NCBI RefSeq assembly: GCF_001435295.1
Contig: NZ_CM003594.1
Span: 2,686,574-2,750,573 of the forward strand
Reading direction: 5' to 3'
Length of the DNA stretch: 64,000 nucleotides
DNA from: Psychrobacter sp. P11F6
GTDB lineage: Bacteria; Pseudomonadota; Gammaproteobacteria; Pseudomonadales; Moraxellaceae
In this document: positions 38,031-47,810 of the stretch, in pieces
How the letters are laid out: each line of letters opens with the position of its first letter
Position numbering within the stretch: position 1 is the stretch's first letter
Translations under genes and position numbers: made by a program
Notes under the pieces: model-generated
Told to the model about the DNA's origin: nothing
Seen by the model: the letters and a program-made list of their open reading frames with translations, nothing else
The model's database searches: none

Positions 38031-38726
38031 ATGTCCTCTGATAAAACTCTCCCTATTATCGTGTTTGATGTCAATGAGACGCTACTCGACATTACCACTC
38101 TTGAGCCATTATTTGCCCGATTGTTTGGTGACAGGCAAATGCTAAGAGAATGGTTTGCCCAATTGGTGCTATATTCGCAAACTATGACGTTGTCAGGACT
38201 TTATACGCCTTTTGGTGAGCTTGGCATCGGTGCGTTACAGATGACAGCGGCTATCCATAAAGTCGTGTTAACAGACGACGATATTGATGAGTTAAAAGAG
38301 CACATGAGCAAAATGCCTGCTCATCCTGATGTAGTACCAGCATTAACAAAACTACGTGAGGCAGGATTTCGCCTAGTGACATTGACTAACTCAGCAAGTG
38401 GCGCGTCTCCTACGCCACTCGAAAAAGCAGATATCAGCCATTTCTTTGAACAGCATTTTAGCGTTGAGACTGTCAGTAAGTTCAAGCCTGCGCCTGAAAC
38501 TTATCAAATGGTCGCTAAGGAGCTGTCTGTTGAAACATCAGGTTTATGTCTGGTCGCCTGTCATCTTTGGGATACCATCGGCGCTCAAGCGGCTGGCTGC
38601 CGAGGGGCGTTTCTCACGCGACCATATAATGCTTTATTATCAGCACCAAACGTTCCATCGCCAGACTTTATAGCAGCAGATCTAACCACGCTTGCCGAAC
38701 AGATAATTTTTTCCACTAAAAAATAA
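38031..38726 (+). CDS. Haloacid dehalogenase, type II-like HAD hydrolase
   Basis: A 231-residue HAD-superfamily protein. The nucleophile motif is VFDVNETLLDI, with the second motif LTNSASG, the Lys in KFKPAPETY, and CLVACHLWDTIGAQAAGC as the acidic/loop motif, all as in 2-haloacid dehalogenases. The start is set at the ATG with AAAGGA six bases upstream; a longer frame begins at 37992 without support. Dehalogenase activity is an inference from the family. Confidence 0.87.
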   Translation: MSSDKTLPIIVFDVNETLLDITTLEPLFARLFGDRQMLREWFAQLVLYSQTMTLSGLYTPFGELGIGALQMTAAIHKVVLTDDDIDELKEHMSKMPAHPDVVPALTKLREAGFRLVTLTNSASGASPTPLEKADISHFFEQHFSVETVSKFKPAPETYQMVAKELSVETSGLCLVACHLWDTIGAQAAGCRGAFLTRPYNALLSAPNVPSPDFIAADLTTLAEQIIFSTKK

Positions 38727-38740
38727 TTGCCAATGCCAGA

Positions 38741-38772
38741 AAAATGCCGCCCTATATAAGGACGGCATTTTT
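38741..38772. terminator. Bidirectional terminator between dehalogenase and frmA
   Basis: AAAATGCCG pairs with CGGCATTTT and CC with GG around a short loop, between two convergent genes, with T-runs on both sides. Confidence 0.88.
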
Positions 38773-38833
38773 GGTTTAGCATACTGCTATTTTATAAGGC
38801 TAAATCTATAATCACTATTATTAATAATGATTT

Positions 38834-39982
<1,149 letters not shown>

Positions 39983-40149
39983 TTATGGGTTATTAAGCGC
40001 AGACCTCTATTCAGCTTATCTTGCTTGTTGAATGGAGGCAAGCGGCAGTTGTAGCAGTCTGTAAAGCTTTATACTGACTATTATAGTTTTTTCTATAGCG
40101 ATAACAATGTGCTATATTTGCAAATATCTTTTACACAGTGGTAATAATC

Positions 40150-41043
40150 ATGCGCTGGGATGGTATTAGCGAATTTGTTTATGTAGCAGATTACGAAAGC
40201 TTTACGCGCGCCGCAAAAGAATTGGGCATCTCAACCGCGCAAGTCAGTCGGCAGATAAGCGCTTTAGAGAAGCGACTGAATATTAAACTGCTGTATCGCA
40301 CGACGCGTAAAGTATCGTTGACTGAAGAAGGTCGCGTGTTTTATCAGCATTGCCGCGGGGTGCTCGATGGCTTGGATGCGGCTGAGCAAGCAGTGAGCAA
40401 TTTACAATCAAAGCCGCAAGGTAGGATTAAACTGACCGCTCCTGTCACTTATGGCGAGCAGCAATTATTGCCACTGGTCAATGATTTCATGGTGCAATAT
40501 CGCGATATCGAAGTGACGGCGTTTTTGAGCAATCAAAAAATCGACCTCATTGATGGCGGTTATGATTTGGCGATTCGTATCGGCAAATTAAGTGATTCGA
40601 CGATGATGGCAAAAAAGCTTAGCCGTCGTACCAATTTCGTCTGTGCCGCGCCTGCTTATCTCGAAAAATACGGCATACCACATTCTTTGAGCGATCTGAG
40701 TCAGCATAACTGCTTACTTGGCACACGTGACTATTGGCACTTTATAGAAGATGGCAAAATAGATTCTGGAAAAAATGCTGATAAAGAAAAAAACCTGCGC
40801 GTGTCTGGCAGTGTCCAATATAACAGCGGTCACAGTCTAGTCGATGCGGCGTTAAAAGGTCTGGGTATCGTGCAGCTGCCTGACTATTATGTGCAAAAAT
40901 ACTTAGCATCAGGTGAGCTGGTCAGCTTATTGAATAACTATCGAGAGCCTGAAGAAAGTATCTGGGCCATCTATCCGCACAACCGTCATTTATCGCCAAA
41001 GATTAGACTGCTCGTCGATTATCTAGCAGAGCATTTGGTTTAG
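40150..41043 (+). CDS. LysR-family regulator
   Basis: A 297-residue LysR protein. The N-terminal helix-turn-helix FTRAAKELGISTAQVSRQIS is at about residues 17-36, followed by the linker and a substrate domain from about 90. The start at ATG gives the usual short lead to the helix-turn-helix; a GTG at 40138 would add four residues. It is divergent from frmA, so control of formaldehyde or aldehyde detoxification is possible. The inducer is unknown. Confidence 0.88.
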   Translation: MRWDGISEFVYVADYESFTRAAKELGISTAQVSRQISALEKRLNIKLLYRTTRKVSLTEEGRVFYQHCRGVLDGLDAAEQAVSNLQSKPQGRIKLTAPVTYGEQQLLPLVNDFMVQYRDIEVTAFLSNQKIDLIDGGYDLAIRIGKLSDSTMMAKKLSRRTNFVCAAPAYLEKYGIPHSLSDLSQHNCLLGTRDYWHFIEDGKIDSGKNADKEKNLRVSGSVQYNSGHSLVDAALKGLGIVQLPDYYVQKYLASGELVSLLNNYREPEESIWAIYPHNRHLSPKIRLLVDYLAEHLV

Positions 41044-41216
41044 CTATGCGTTTTGTCTTAGGCATTTTTTAAGGTGTGTTGCAATGCGAGGCTTTACTAT
41101 GCGCGGTTTATTACGCACAATGCTACTAAGCACAAGGAATATTATGGTTCACACTAAATATTCGATGTTGTCAGCCATCATTCGCTGAATAAACAATGAC
41201 AATAAAAGGACTTTTC

Positions 41217-41735
41217 ATGCTTAAGATTCTCTCTATCGCTACCCTAGCATTGGTCGTATCCTCCTGCGCCAGTGTTGAAAATATTTTAAAAGCGCCTGAT
41301 AAGATGCCATCAATGCCAAAAACGATGACTGCTATCGATGCCGAAAAAGGCTTGGTTACGCTGCAAAGCAATCATTCCGTGCAAGATACTGCTGATAAAC
41401 TGGCGGCAATTATTGAAAGCAAAGGTATGAAAGTATTTGCACGCGTCGATCACCAAAAGAATGCCCAAGGTGTCAATTTAACATTAAGACCGACGCAGGT
41501 CATTATGTTTGGTAATCCAAAAGCGGGTACGCCATTGATGAATTGCGAGCAAAGCGTCGCTATCGACTTGCCGCAAAAAATCCTCATCAGTGAAGACGCT
41601 GATAAAAAAGTTTGGTTGTCGTACAACAATCCTGAATATCTCAAAGACCGTCATAACATAAAAGGTTGTGATACCCAATTGGCGAATATTGCAAAAGCCC
41701 TTGATGGCGTTAGTAAAGCAGCAGTTGCAAAGTAA
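41217..41735 (+). CDS. DUF302-domain lipoprotein
   Basis: A 172-residue protein with a lipoprotein signal: MLKILSIATLALVVSSC, Cys17 being the lipid site. The rest matches the DUF302 pattern: SVQDTADKLAAIIESKGMKV, then FARVDHQKNAQG and FGNPKAGTPLM. Function of the family is not established. AAAAGGA lies six bases before the chosen ATG; an earlier frame start at 41196 would weaken the signal peptide. Single gene with a terminator after it. Confidence 0.87.
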   Translation: MLKILSIATLALVVSSCASVENILKAPDKMPSMPKTMTAIDAEKGLVTLQSNHSVQDTADKLAAIIESKGMKVFARVDHQKNAQGVNLTLRPTQVIMFGNPKAGTPLMNCEQSVAIDLPQKILISEDADKKVWLSYNNPEYLKDRHNIKGCDTQLANIAKALDGVSKAAVAK

Positions 41736-41879
41736 TACCAAACCAAAAAAATACGATTAACGACGTCATTTTTGCTTGTTCCGCTCGCTTAGTCTACTAG
41801 ATGTAGTGCTTGCACTCTTTTTTCTTGCTACTCTAATTTTTTGAGAAGGTATAAGCGTTGGGTGAAAATCTGAACAAAT

Positions 41880-41914
41880 AAAAAGGTGGGATGCAAAAGC
41901 ACTCCCACCTTTTT
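41880..41914. terminator. Bidirectional terminator
   Basis: AAAAAGGTGGGA pairs with TCCCACCTTTTT around an 11-base loop, between the convergent DUF302 and DUF4031 genes. Confidence 0.9.
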
Positions 41915-41936
41915 ATATCTTTAAAAGCTTCATTTA

Positions 41937-42224
41937 CTAGCAATGCTCAGACCGTGCTATTTGCTCATGCAACTCTACTTTTAACTTCTTTGCACATTCG
42001 ATAATCTTTTTTCGACCAGCAGGAATAGCCCCATATTCAATCGCTATTTCTCGCATTTGTACCGTGACGTCATAGTGCGGATAACTGGCATGACGGTGGA
42101 ATAAACGCGAATCTACTTCAATCAACGCTGCAAAGTCATGCAACTCTTGCAGGGTATCTGCCAGCATATGGCACCACTTATAGCCTTTAAATTCTATCTG
42201 CATAAAATCTACATATATCGCCAT
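41937..42224 (-). CDS. DUF4031-like small protein
   Basis: A 95-residue soluble protein with MAIYVDFMQIEFKGYKWCHM, ADTLQELHDFAALI and HYDVTVQMREIAIEYGAI, which fits the DUF4031 family of unknown function. It lies 68 bp downstream of tgpA on the same strand, with a GGAGG-like site before the ATG. No function is proposed. Confidence 0.75.
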   Translation of the reverse strand: MAIYVDFMQIEFKGYKWCHMLADTLQELHDFAALIEVDSRLFHRHASYPHYDVTVQMREIAIEYGAIPAGRKKIIECAKKLKVELHEQIARSEHC

Positions 42225-42292
42225 AGAGTCGCCTCCTTTATTATCATTAGCTATTTTATCATGTGCTAAACAACGCTTTCACAGAGCAGCCA

Positions 42293-44602
42293 CTAGAACA
42301 ATTCACGTGCATCTTTCTTTAGCTGTTTGAGTACGGCTTGGTATTCGCTATGATTGGTTTCAAATGTGCTTAGACGCCCATAACGGAGCTGACGATAGTC
42401 CTGCTTCATCTGCATGATTTTTGCTTGGACAATATCTGAATGACCGCTATCTGTTAGCTTACTCACTTTACCGCTCTTCTTACTACTTTTAGCATTGGTA
42501 TCAGCGTTTGTATCAGTACTTGAATCATTTTCTCGGTCATTAACCGCTATTGCCAAGCGCTCAAGCCAAGCAAGCTGTCCTTCACTTTCATCACGAGCAA
42601 GTGATTTATCCACTTTTCCAATACGTTTTGATAGCTGTGCAAGCGGCTGGTCTGCTGGATGCCAGCGCTTGCGGCGGCGTTGCCAAATGATAAAGACCAC
42701 AATAGCCATGACGGTAATAGCACTTGCCGCTAGCCAAATAATTTGCTGCGTGATTGAACGGATGTTAAACCATTTCAGTAGCGAGTCAGCTTGCTTGTCC
42801 TGATCGTAACCGACGACGTCTTTTTGCCAATAATAGCTTGCTTGGTCGGATAGACGGCGTAAGGTTTGTAGCATTTGATACTGCTGATAGCTGATTTGTG
42901 CGCTAGCGCCATCGCCGAACATTGCCGCTCCTCGTGCCTGCGTCAGCGCATCCATCCCTTGCTCGACACGCTCAGGTGCGACAAAAGCAGTCGGATCGAC
43001 ACGTACCCAGCCTTGACCCTCAAGCCAAACCTCCGTCCAAGCGTGCGCATCCTTTTGCCGCACCTCCCATACATTACCACCGCGGCTCAGCTCACCACCT
43101 TGATAGCCGGCGACGACGCGCGCGGGTATGCCAGCGGCGCGCAGCATAAAGGTAAAACTGGAGGAATAATGCTCACAAAACCCAGCTTTGGTCTCAAATA
43201 AAAACTCGTCAATACGGTTATTATTCAGCCGTGGCGGTGATAACGTATAACGAAATTCTGTTTGATTAATCCAGCGTTCAATAGCCGCCATATAGCGCAC
43301 TGGGTCTGAGTCTGATTGCGCAAATAACTGCTGTGCCAGTGCTCTTGCTTGCGGATTTCCGTCGGCTGGCAAGGTAAGATTTAGACGTCGCAACTCATCA
43401 GAGAGAATCGGATCGATACGCATCGGTGCAAATTGCAATACTTCATAACGTAACTGCTGAGTGACGGGCTGATCTTTTAATAAGGTAAAGTTTGAAGTAA
43501 TACTGACATCTTGGCGCTGGGCAAAAGGATAATCAAGTCCAAATAGCCAGTTTTGCTGCGTCGGCTCTAGGATAATTTCATAGCTGGTAGGCGTATTTTT
43601 TACTTCATCAGGGACAGTTGCAAAGGCATTCTCAATCCAAGATGGCATTTGCGGTGCAGGTCGCCATTGTCGTTGCTGAGGGCTAGGACGCCATGTAATA
43701 CCGTCAAAGTCGCTAAACACCAAACCACGCCAATATAACTGCTGTTGCGGCGGGCGATTCTCTGCAAACTCTACCCGAAACGCCAGCTCAGTCGATTGTC
43801 CCAAATTGGCAAAATCCCCGGGTGACATACTGTCGGACACGCCAGTGGTTGCTTGCTGACCTGATAGCTGTACTGACCATAGTGGTGGCAAGCGCGGGAA
43901 GAACAAAAATAGCACGACTAATAACGGCAACGCCCCGATACCCAGCACACCCAAAGTACGCAAGCGACCATCACCGCGAGTGTTGCCGTCATCATTAAGC
44001 GCAATAAATGCCAATAAAATGATAACTGCACCAACAATCACTTCTAAAGTCGTCACAAGACCTTGATCCATCAAAAACAGCGCGGCAAGGACAAATAGTG
44101 ATAAATTTAGGACCACATAAGCATCTCGCCGTTTATACATCTCCCACAGCTTACTGATGAGACAGAGCACTAAAAACGCCACGCCCATATCCAGTCCAAA
44201 CGCTGTATTGTAAGTCAGCCATAGACCTGCCAGTCCCAATAAAAAGCCGAGCATTTGCATGCCTTGATAGACACGTTTTAAATGCGCTGTTTTTTTAAAC
44301 TTAGCTTTTATAGACGGTAGCTGTGCGGCGATGCTGACCACCGCAAAACCTATCAACCAAAACGGCAGATGCGCCGCATGAGGTAAAATAACGGTAATTT
44401 GAGCAATTAGCACCCAATAATAAGCAGGCAAGGCGAATAGCTTACGAGTCCATTTTGTAGCGCTATCCTGTAAAGCACGATCAGTGACGTTTTGACCCAG
44501 TGCCAACTGCTCAAAGCTTGTGGGACTTGTTTCAGGAAAACCTATAAATGTGTTTTCAGCATCATTTGTAGGGAGTTTTTTTGAGTTGGTTCTATTAGTC
44601 AT
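42293..44602 (-). CDS. tgpA: Transglutaminase-like membrane protein TgpA
   Basis: A 769-residue inner-membrane protein. Several N-terminal helices (DUF3488-type, about residues 55-245) precede a periplasmic transglutaminase-like domain; GFCEHYSSSFTFMLRAAGIP with catalytic Cys, VRQKDAHAWTEVWLEG with His, and VRVDPTAFV with Asp form the triad. A further helix and a cytoplasmic tail follow. The tail has a low-complexity DSSTDTNADTNAKSSKK insertion. The chosen ATG overlaps the DUF58 stop (ATGA). P. aeruginosa TgpA is essential; its substrate is unknown. Confidence 0.88.
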   Translation of the reverse strand: MTNRTNSKKLPTNDAENTFIGFPETSPTSFEQLALGQNVTDRALQDSATKWTRKLFALPAYYWVLIAQITVILPHAAHLPFWLIGFAVVSIAAQLPSIKAKFKKTAHLKRVYQGMQMLGFLLGLAGLWLTYNTAFGLDMGVAFLVLCLISKLWEMYKRRDAYVVLNLSLFVLAALFLMDQGLVTTLEVIVGAVIILLAFIALNDDGNTRGDGRLRTLGVLGIGALPLLVVLFLFFPRLPPLWSVQLSGQQATTGVSDSMSPGDFANLGQSTELAFRVEFAENRPPQQQLYWRGLVFSDFDGITWRPSPQQRQWRPAPQMPSWIENAFATVPDEVKNTPTSYEIILEPTQQNWLFGLDYPFAQRQDVSITSNFTLLKDQPVTQQLRYEVLQFAPMRIDPILSDELRRLNLTLPADGNPQARALAQQLFAQSDSDPVRYMAAIERWINQTEFRYTLSPPRLNNNRIDEFLFETKAGFCEHYSSSFTFMLRAAGIPARVVAGYQGGELSRGGNVWEVRQKDAHAWTEVWLEGQGWVRVDPTAFVAPERVEQGMDALTQARGAAMFGDGASAQISYQQYQMLQTLRRLSDQASYYWQKDVVGYDQDKQADSLLKWFNIRSITQQIIWLAASAITVMAIVVFIIWQRRRKRWHPADQPLAQLSKRIGKVDKSLARDESEGQLAWLERLAIAVNDRENDSSTDTNADTNAKSSKKSGKVSKLTDSGHSDIVQAKIMQMKQDYRQLRYGRLSTFETNHSEYQAVLKQLKKDARELF

Positions 44603-45660
44603 TGTGCTTTCGCCAACCTTAGCAAGCACGCTTGTGCAAAACTGTCGCCTTCACCCATTGGTGCAGTAGAATGGGTATCATTGGGTAAGCGCATATGAAA
44701 TGTCACGCCCAGCTCACCTAATTTCATCGCCCCATACGCCAGTTGTGCGAGTTTTTGCTCATGATGTGCTGCTGGCATATCCGCATAATCTAACGTTTGC
44801 TCATGACCGACTGGATCAGCAAAGTGCTTGGTCAACATGCCTTGACCACGTGCTACATGTCCCCACGACACCCGTGCCAGCGACTCGCCTTCAACGTAGT
44901 TATCTAGCCGCTCAAAATCATCTTGACCTTGCCGATATTGCCCACCTGTTGGCAAATCCTCCTGACTGGCAACGGCATATTGCGTCTGCCAATCAAACAC
45001 TTCAGGTTTTGGATAGACCCAAGCAGTACGGGCAAAATAAACATAGGACCACGCCCGCATAATGCCCAAAGGATAAACGGTTTTTATTTTTAAGCGTGGT
45101 AATTCAAACTGCCCACGATTCTGCGTCAGTACTGGCAAGCGAATAATTTGCTCGCCTTGCAGTCGTGTCACAAGTATCGACTGTTGATTATTAACGCTAT
45201 TTTTGATTTTCTTATTGGCTTTTTTATCTGTCTTACTATTAAGCTTGCTATTAGCCTTATCATCAGTCTGCTCAAAGCTAAATAACAACTGTCGTCTTGG
45301 TTGACGGCTCTCACTGCGCAACTGCAAAGTCACCCAAACAGGCGCGCCCGCTTCTGCCATAGTCACTTCAAGCAAACGTACTTGCAGACCTGAGATATGG
45401 GCAAAGGTTACATGAAAGCTGATAAGCCAAACGCTGACCAAATAAAAACATAAACCTAACACCAAGTTATTGCCATAGTTAATGCCAGCGATAAAGGTGA
45501 TGATTAGTAACACTGCATATAGCACCCCTTCACGGCTAAAAAAGATATAGACGTTACGCAAATTGAGGGTGGCGCTATCGTTTTTAGGCGCACGCGAGGC
45601 GAACCAACGGCTTAATGCTGAAGTGGCTGGTACGGTTAAGGCTTTTGGCAAAAAGCTCAT
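44599..45660 (-). CDS. DUF58-domain membrane protein
   Basis: A 353-residue protein with two N-terminal helices (YAVLLIITFIAGINYGNNLV) and a DUF58 domain whose signature is EDFERLDNYVEGESLARVSW-like: DDFERLDNYVEGESLARVSW near residue 246. DUF58 proteins pair with MoxR ATPases and are thought to help assemble or activate other proteins. An Asn/Lys-rich insertion (KANSKLNSKTDKKANKK) interrupts the domain near residue 135. It lies between moxR and tgpA. Confidence 0.88.
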   Translation of the reverse strand: MSFLPKALTVPATSALSRWFASRAPKNDSATLNLRNVYIFFSREGVLYAVLLIITFIAGINYGNNLVLGLCFYLVSVWLISFHVTFAHISGLQVRLLEVTMAEAGAPVWVTLQLRSESRQPRRQLLFSFEQTDDKANSKLNSKTDKKANKKIKNSVNNQQSILVTRLQGEQIIRLPVLTQNRGQFELPRLKIKTVYPLGIMRAWSYVYFARTAWVYPKPEVFDWQTQYAVASQEDLPTGGQYRQGQDDFERLDNYVEGESLARVSWGHVARGQGMLTKHFADPVGHEQTLDYADMPAAHHEQKLAQLAYGAMKLGELGVTFHMRLPNDTHSTAPMGEGDSFAQACLLRLAKAQ

Positions 45661-45808
45661 GACTACCCTATCCTTACCATAAAATTGATACTCTCATTCA
45701 TAATTGGTGATAGCTTTAAAAACAAATACGCTATGAAACAACAAGCAGCTGAAAAATAAATACTCAGATAATAGTGATTGAAGTAACAACTATTTAAATA
45801 ACCATCAT

Positions 45809-46837
45809 TTAACTGATAACAGCCACTTCTGCCAATATACGTTGCGCGATTGTCTGCGTCGCCTGCCCACCAGTCACATGCGCTGGGACAAAACGCTGAC
45901 CGAGACGATGATCTGTGACCGCTGCAAACACCGCTTGGATATCCTCAGGTGTCACTTCCATATGCCCCGATACATACGCATAAGCCTGCGCGGCACGCTG
46001 TAGCGACAATACTCCACGCGGTGATAAGCCATGATACTCGGAGCTTGCTCGTGTCTTTGCGACCAATCGCTGCAGATAATCCAAGACCACATCCGCGACA
46101 TAAACGTGTTTAACACCTTGCTGTGCTAATAAGACCGCCTCGGTATCAAGCACCGCATCTAAATTTTTTAGTAGCTCGCGGCGATCCTGACCTTTTAATA
46201 GCTCACGTTCTGCGGTAGGCGACGGATAACCAAGCGACAAGCATAATAAGAATCTATCTAACTGCGATTCAGGAAGTGGATAGACACCTGCTTGCTGCAA
46301 AGGATTTTGGGTCGCAATGACAAAAAACGGCTGCGGCAAAGGATAGGTTTGCCCATCTTGGGTGACTTGCCGTTCTTCCATCGCTTCTAGTAATGCGCTT
46401 TGCGTCTTAGGGCTAGAGCGATTAATCTCATCAGCGAGTAGCAGCTGAGTAAAAATAGGACCTGCTCGAAACTCAAATTGCTGTTTCTTTTGATCATAAA
46501 TGCTCATGCCTAAGATATCTGCTGGCAGCATATCATTGGTGAACTGTACACGGCTAAAGCTCAAGCCTAATAATTGCGCCAAGCCTTGCGCCAATGTCGT
46601 CTTGCCCATACCCGGCAGATCTTGCAGTAACAAATGTCCACCTGCCAAAATACCACTCAGCGCAAGCTTAACCACTTGCGGCTTATCCAGCACTATTTGA
46701 TTTAACTGCGCCATAAGTTGGGCAATTTTTTGCTGATTGTGACGACAGTCGGCAGCGCTAAAGGTCGACTTATGAATCACCTCTGCTGCTGATTGATGTG
46801 GTGTTGTAATGGCTCTATCGATGGCTGCGTGGGTCAT
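45809..46837 (-). CDS. MoxR-family AAA ATPase
   Basis: A 342-residue AAA+ ATPase of the MoxR type. Walker A is LLLQDLPGMGKTTLAQGLA with a Gly-Met-Gly-Lys-Thr loop near 75, Walker B is LLADEINRSSPKTQSALLEA, and sensor 1 is FVIATQNPLQQ. MoxR proteins act as chaperones with DUF58 partners. The ATG at 46837 is preferred over a TTG two codons upstream. First gene of the moxR-DUF58-tgpA operon. Confidence 0.9.
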   Translation of the reverse strand: MTHAAIDRAITTPHQSAAEVIHKSTFSAADCRHNQQKIAQLMAQLNQIVLDKPQVVKLALSGILAGGHLLLQDLPGMGKTTLAQGLAQLLGLSFSRVQFTNDMLPADILGMSIYDQKKQQFEFRAGPIFTQLLLADEINRSSPKTQSALLEAMEERQVTQDGQTYPLPQPFFVIATQNPLQQAGVYPLPESQLDRFLLCLSLGYPSPTAERELLKGQDRRELLKNLDAVLDTEAVLLAQQGVKHVYVADVVLDYLQRLVAKTRASSEYHGLSPRGVLSLQRAAQAYAYVSGHMEVTPEDIQAVFAAVTDHRLGQRFVPAHVTGGQATQTIAQRILAEVAVIS

Positions 46838-47055
46838 AGTCAATTATTGGCTCATTTCTTATGGGATTAGTGTTTCTAGGGCGTGTTCTTATTTTAAAAA
46901 TGGTGATAAAAATGAGATAAATGGCAGCCAAACAAGGAAAATAGCACTGATAATATCAAGATATTAACCAACTGTTTGACGTGGTTTGGCAAAATTCAAC
47001 CATCTTTAGCCCATTTAGTCGCTTTCGTTTAGCTTGAGGACACGCCATAGATTGT

Positions 47056-47520
47056 CTATTGCTTTGAGTCATCTTCAGTTATCGGCGCGGCGGCACGAAG
47101 CGTTGACAGATAAGCGATGACATCTGCGCGTTCTTGCGCATCGGGCATCGGGTTTGATAGCATTTTTGAGTCTAGCATGGCTTTTTCTGCATCCGCAATA
47201 TAAGGGTCGAGCGTTTGCGCATCCCATATCCAACCTGATGTTTTTAGCCCGTCACTATAGGTGTAATCTTCTAGCTCAGCGGCGGGTGCACCGTATATAT
47301 TCATCAGCTGCGGACCTTTTTTGTTGAGCCCCGCATTCAGCTGATGACATTGACCACAAGCGTCTTGATAAATGATCGCGCCGCTATCAGCATCACCTTC
47401 CGTATAGAGTGGCAATGTCACAGCAGCACGATGATCCGGTGGCGTACTTTCTCCGCAAGCGCTGAGCAATAAAACAGCAGCAAATACACTGCTTATTTGA
47501 TATTTATTAATGATGGGCAT
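47056..47520 (-). CDS. Class I cytochrome c lipoprotein
   Basis: A 154-residue lipid-anchored cytochrome c. The signal peptide ends in LLLSAC (Cys22). The haem motif is CGQCH at 55-59, preceded by YQDA and followed by KGPQLMNIYG; a Met in the later MLSNPMPDAQERADVIAYL segment is the likely sixth ligand. It would carry electrons in the periplasm. No redox partner is adjacent; it stands alone between moxR and the FimX-like gene. A TTG start at 47529 is possible. Confidence 0.87.
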   Translation of the reverse strand: MPIINKYQISSVFAAVLLLSACGESTPPDHRAAVTLPLYTEGDADSGAIIYQDACGQCHQLNAGLNKKGPQLMNIYGAPAAELEDYTYSDGLKTSGWIWDAQTLDPYIADAEKAMLDSKMLSNPMPDAQERADVIAYLSTLRAAAPITEDDSKQ

Positions 47521-47810
47521 TTTCGGCAATCTTTGGTTAAGGAATGTCAGCTATAGGTGAACAATATAGATAATAAGGTAAGGGTCAAACACATGCAAAG
47601 TGGAACCCTCTTCACGTCTAAACAGCTGCTTGTAAAAACATGACGTTATTTATTGGGGCATATTAAGCCAATAAACAACGCTTATAGGACAGTTTGAGTA
47701 AAACTTTTGTAATGTATGACGATAAAGAATTTATGAACGATTAAGCCGTGTAGAATATTCCATAAATAGGCACTGTTGATAGTTGCATATCAAACGCACT
47801 CTCAATGACT

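Noticed and set aside
41736..41879. Possible dispersed repeat element
   Set aside because: The stretch looks unusual, but only one copy is in the window and it has no inverted ends.
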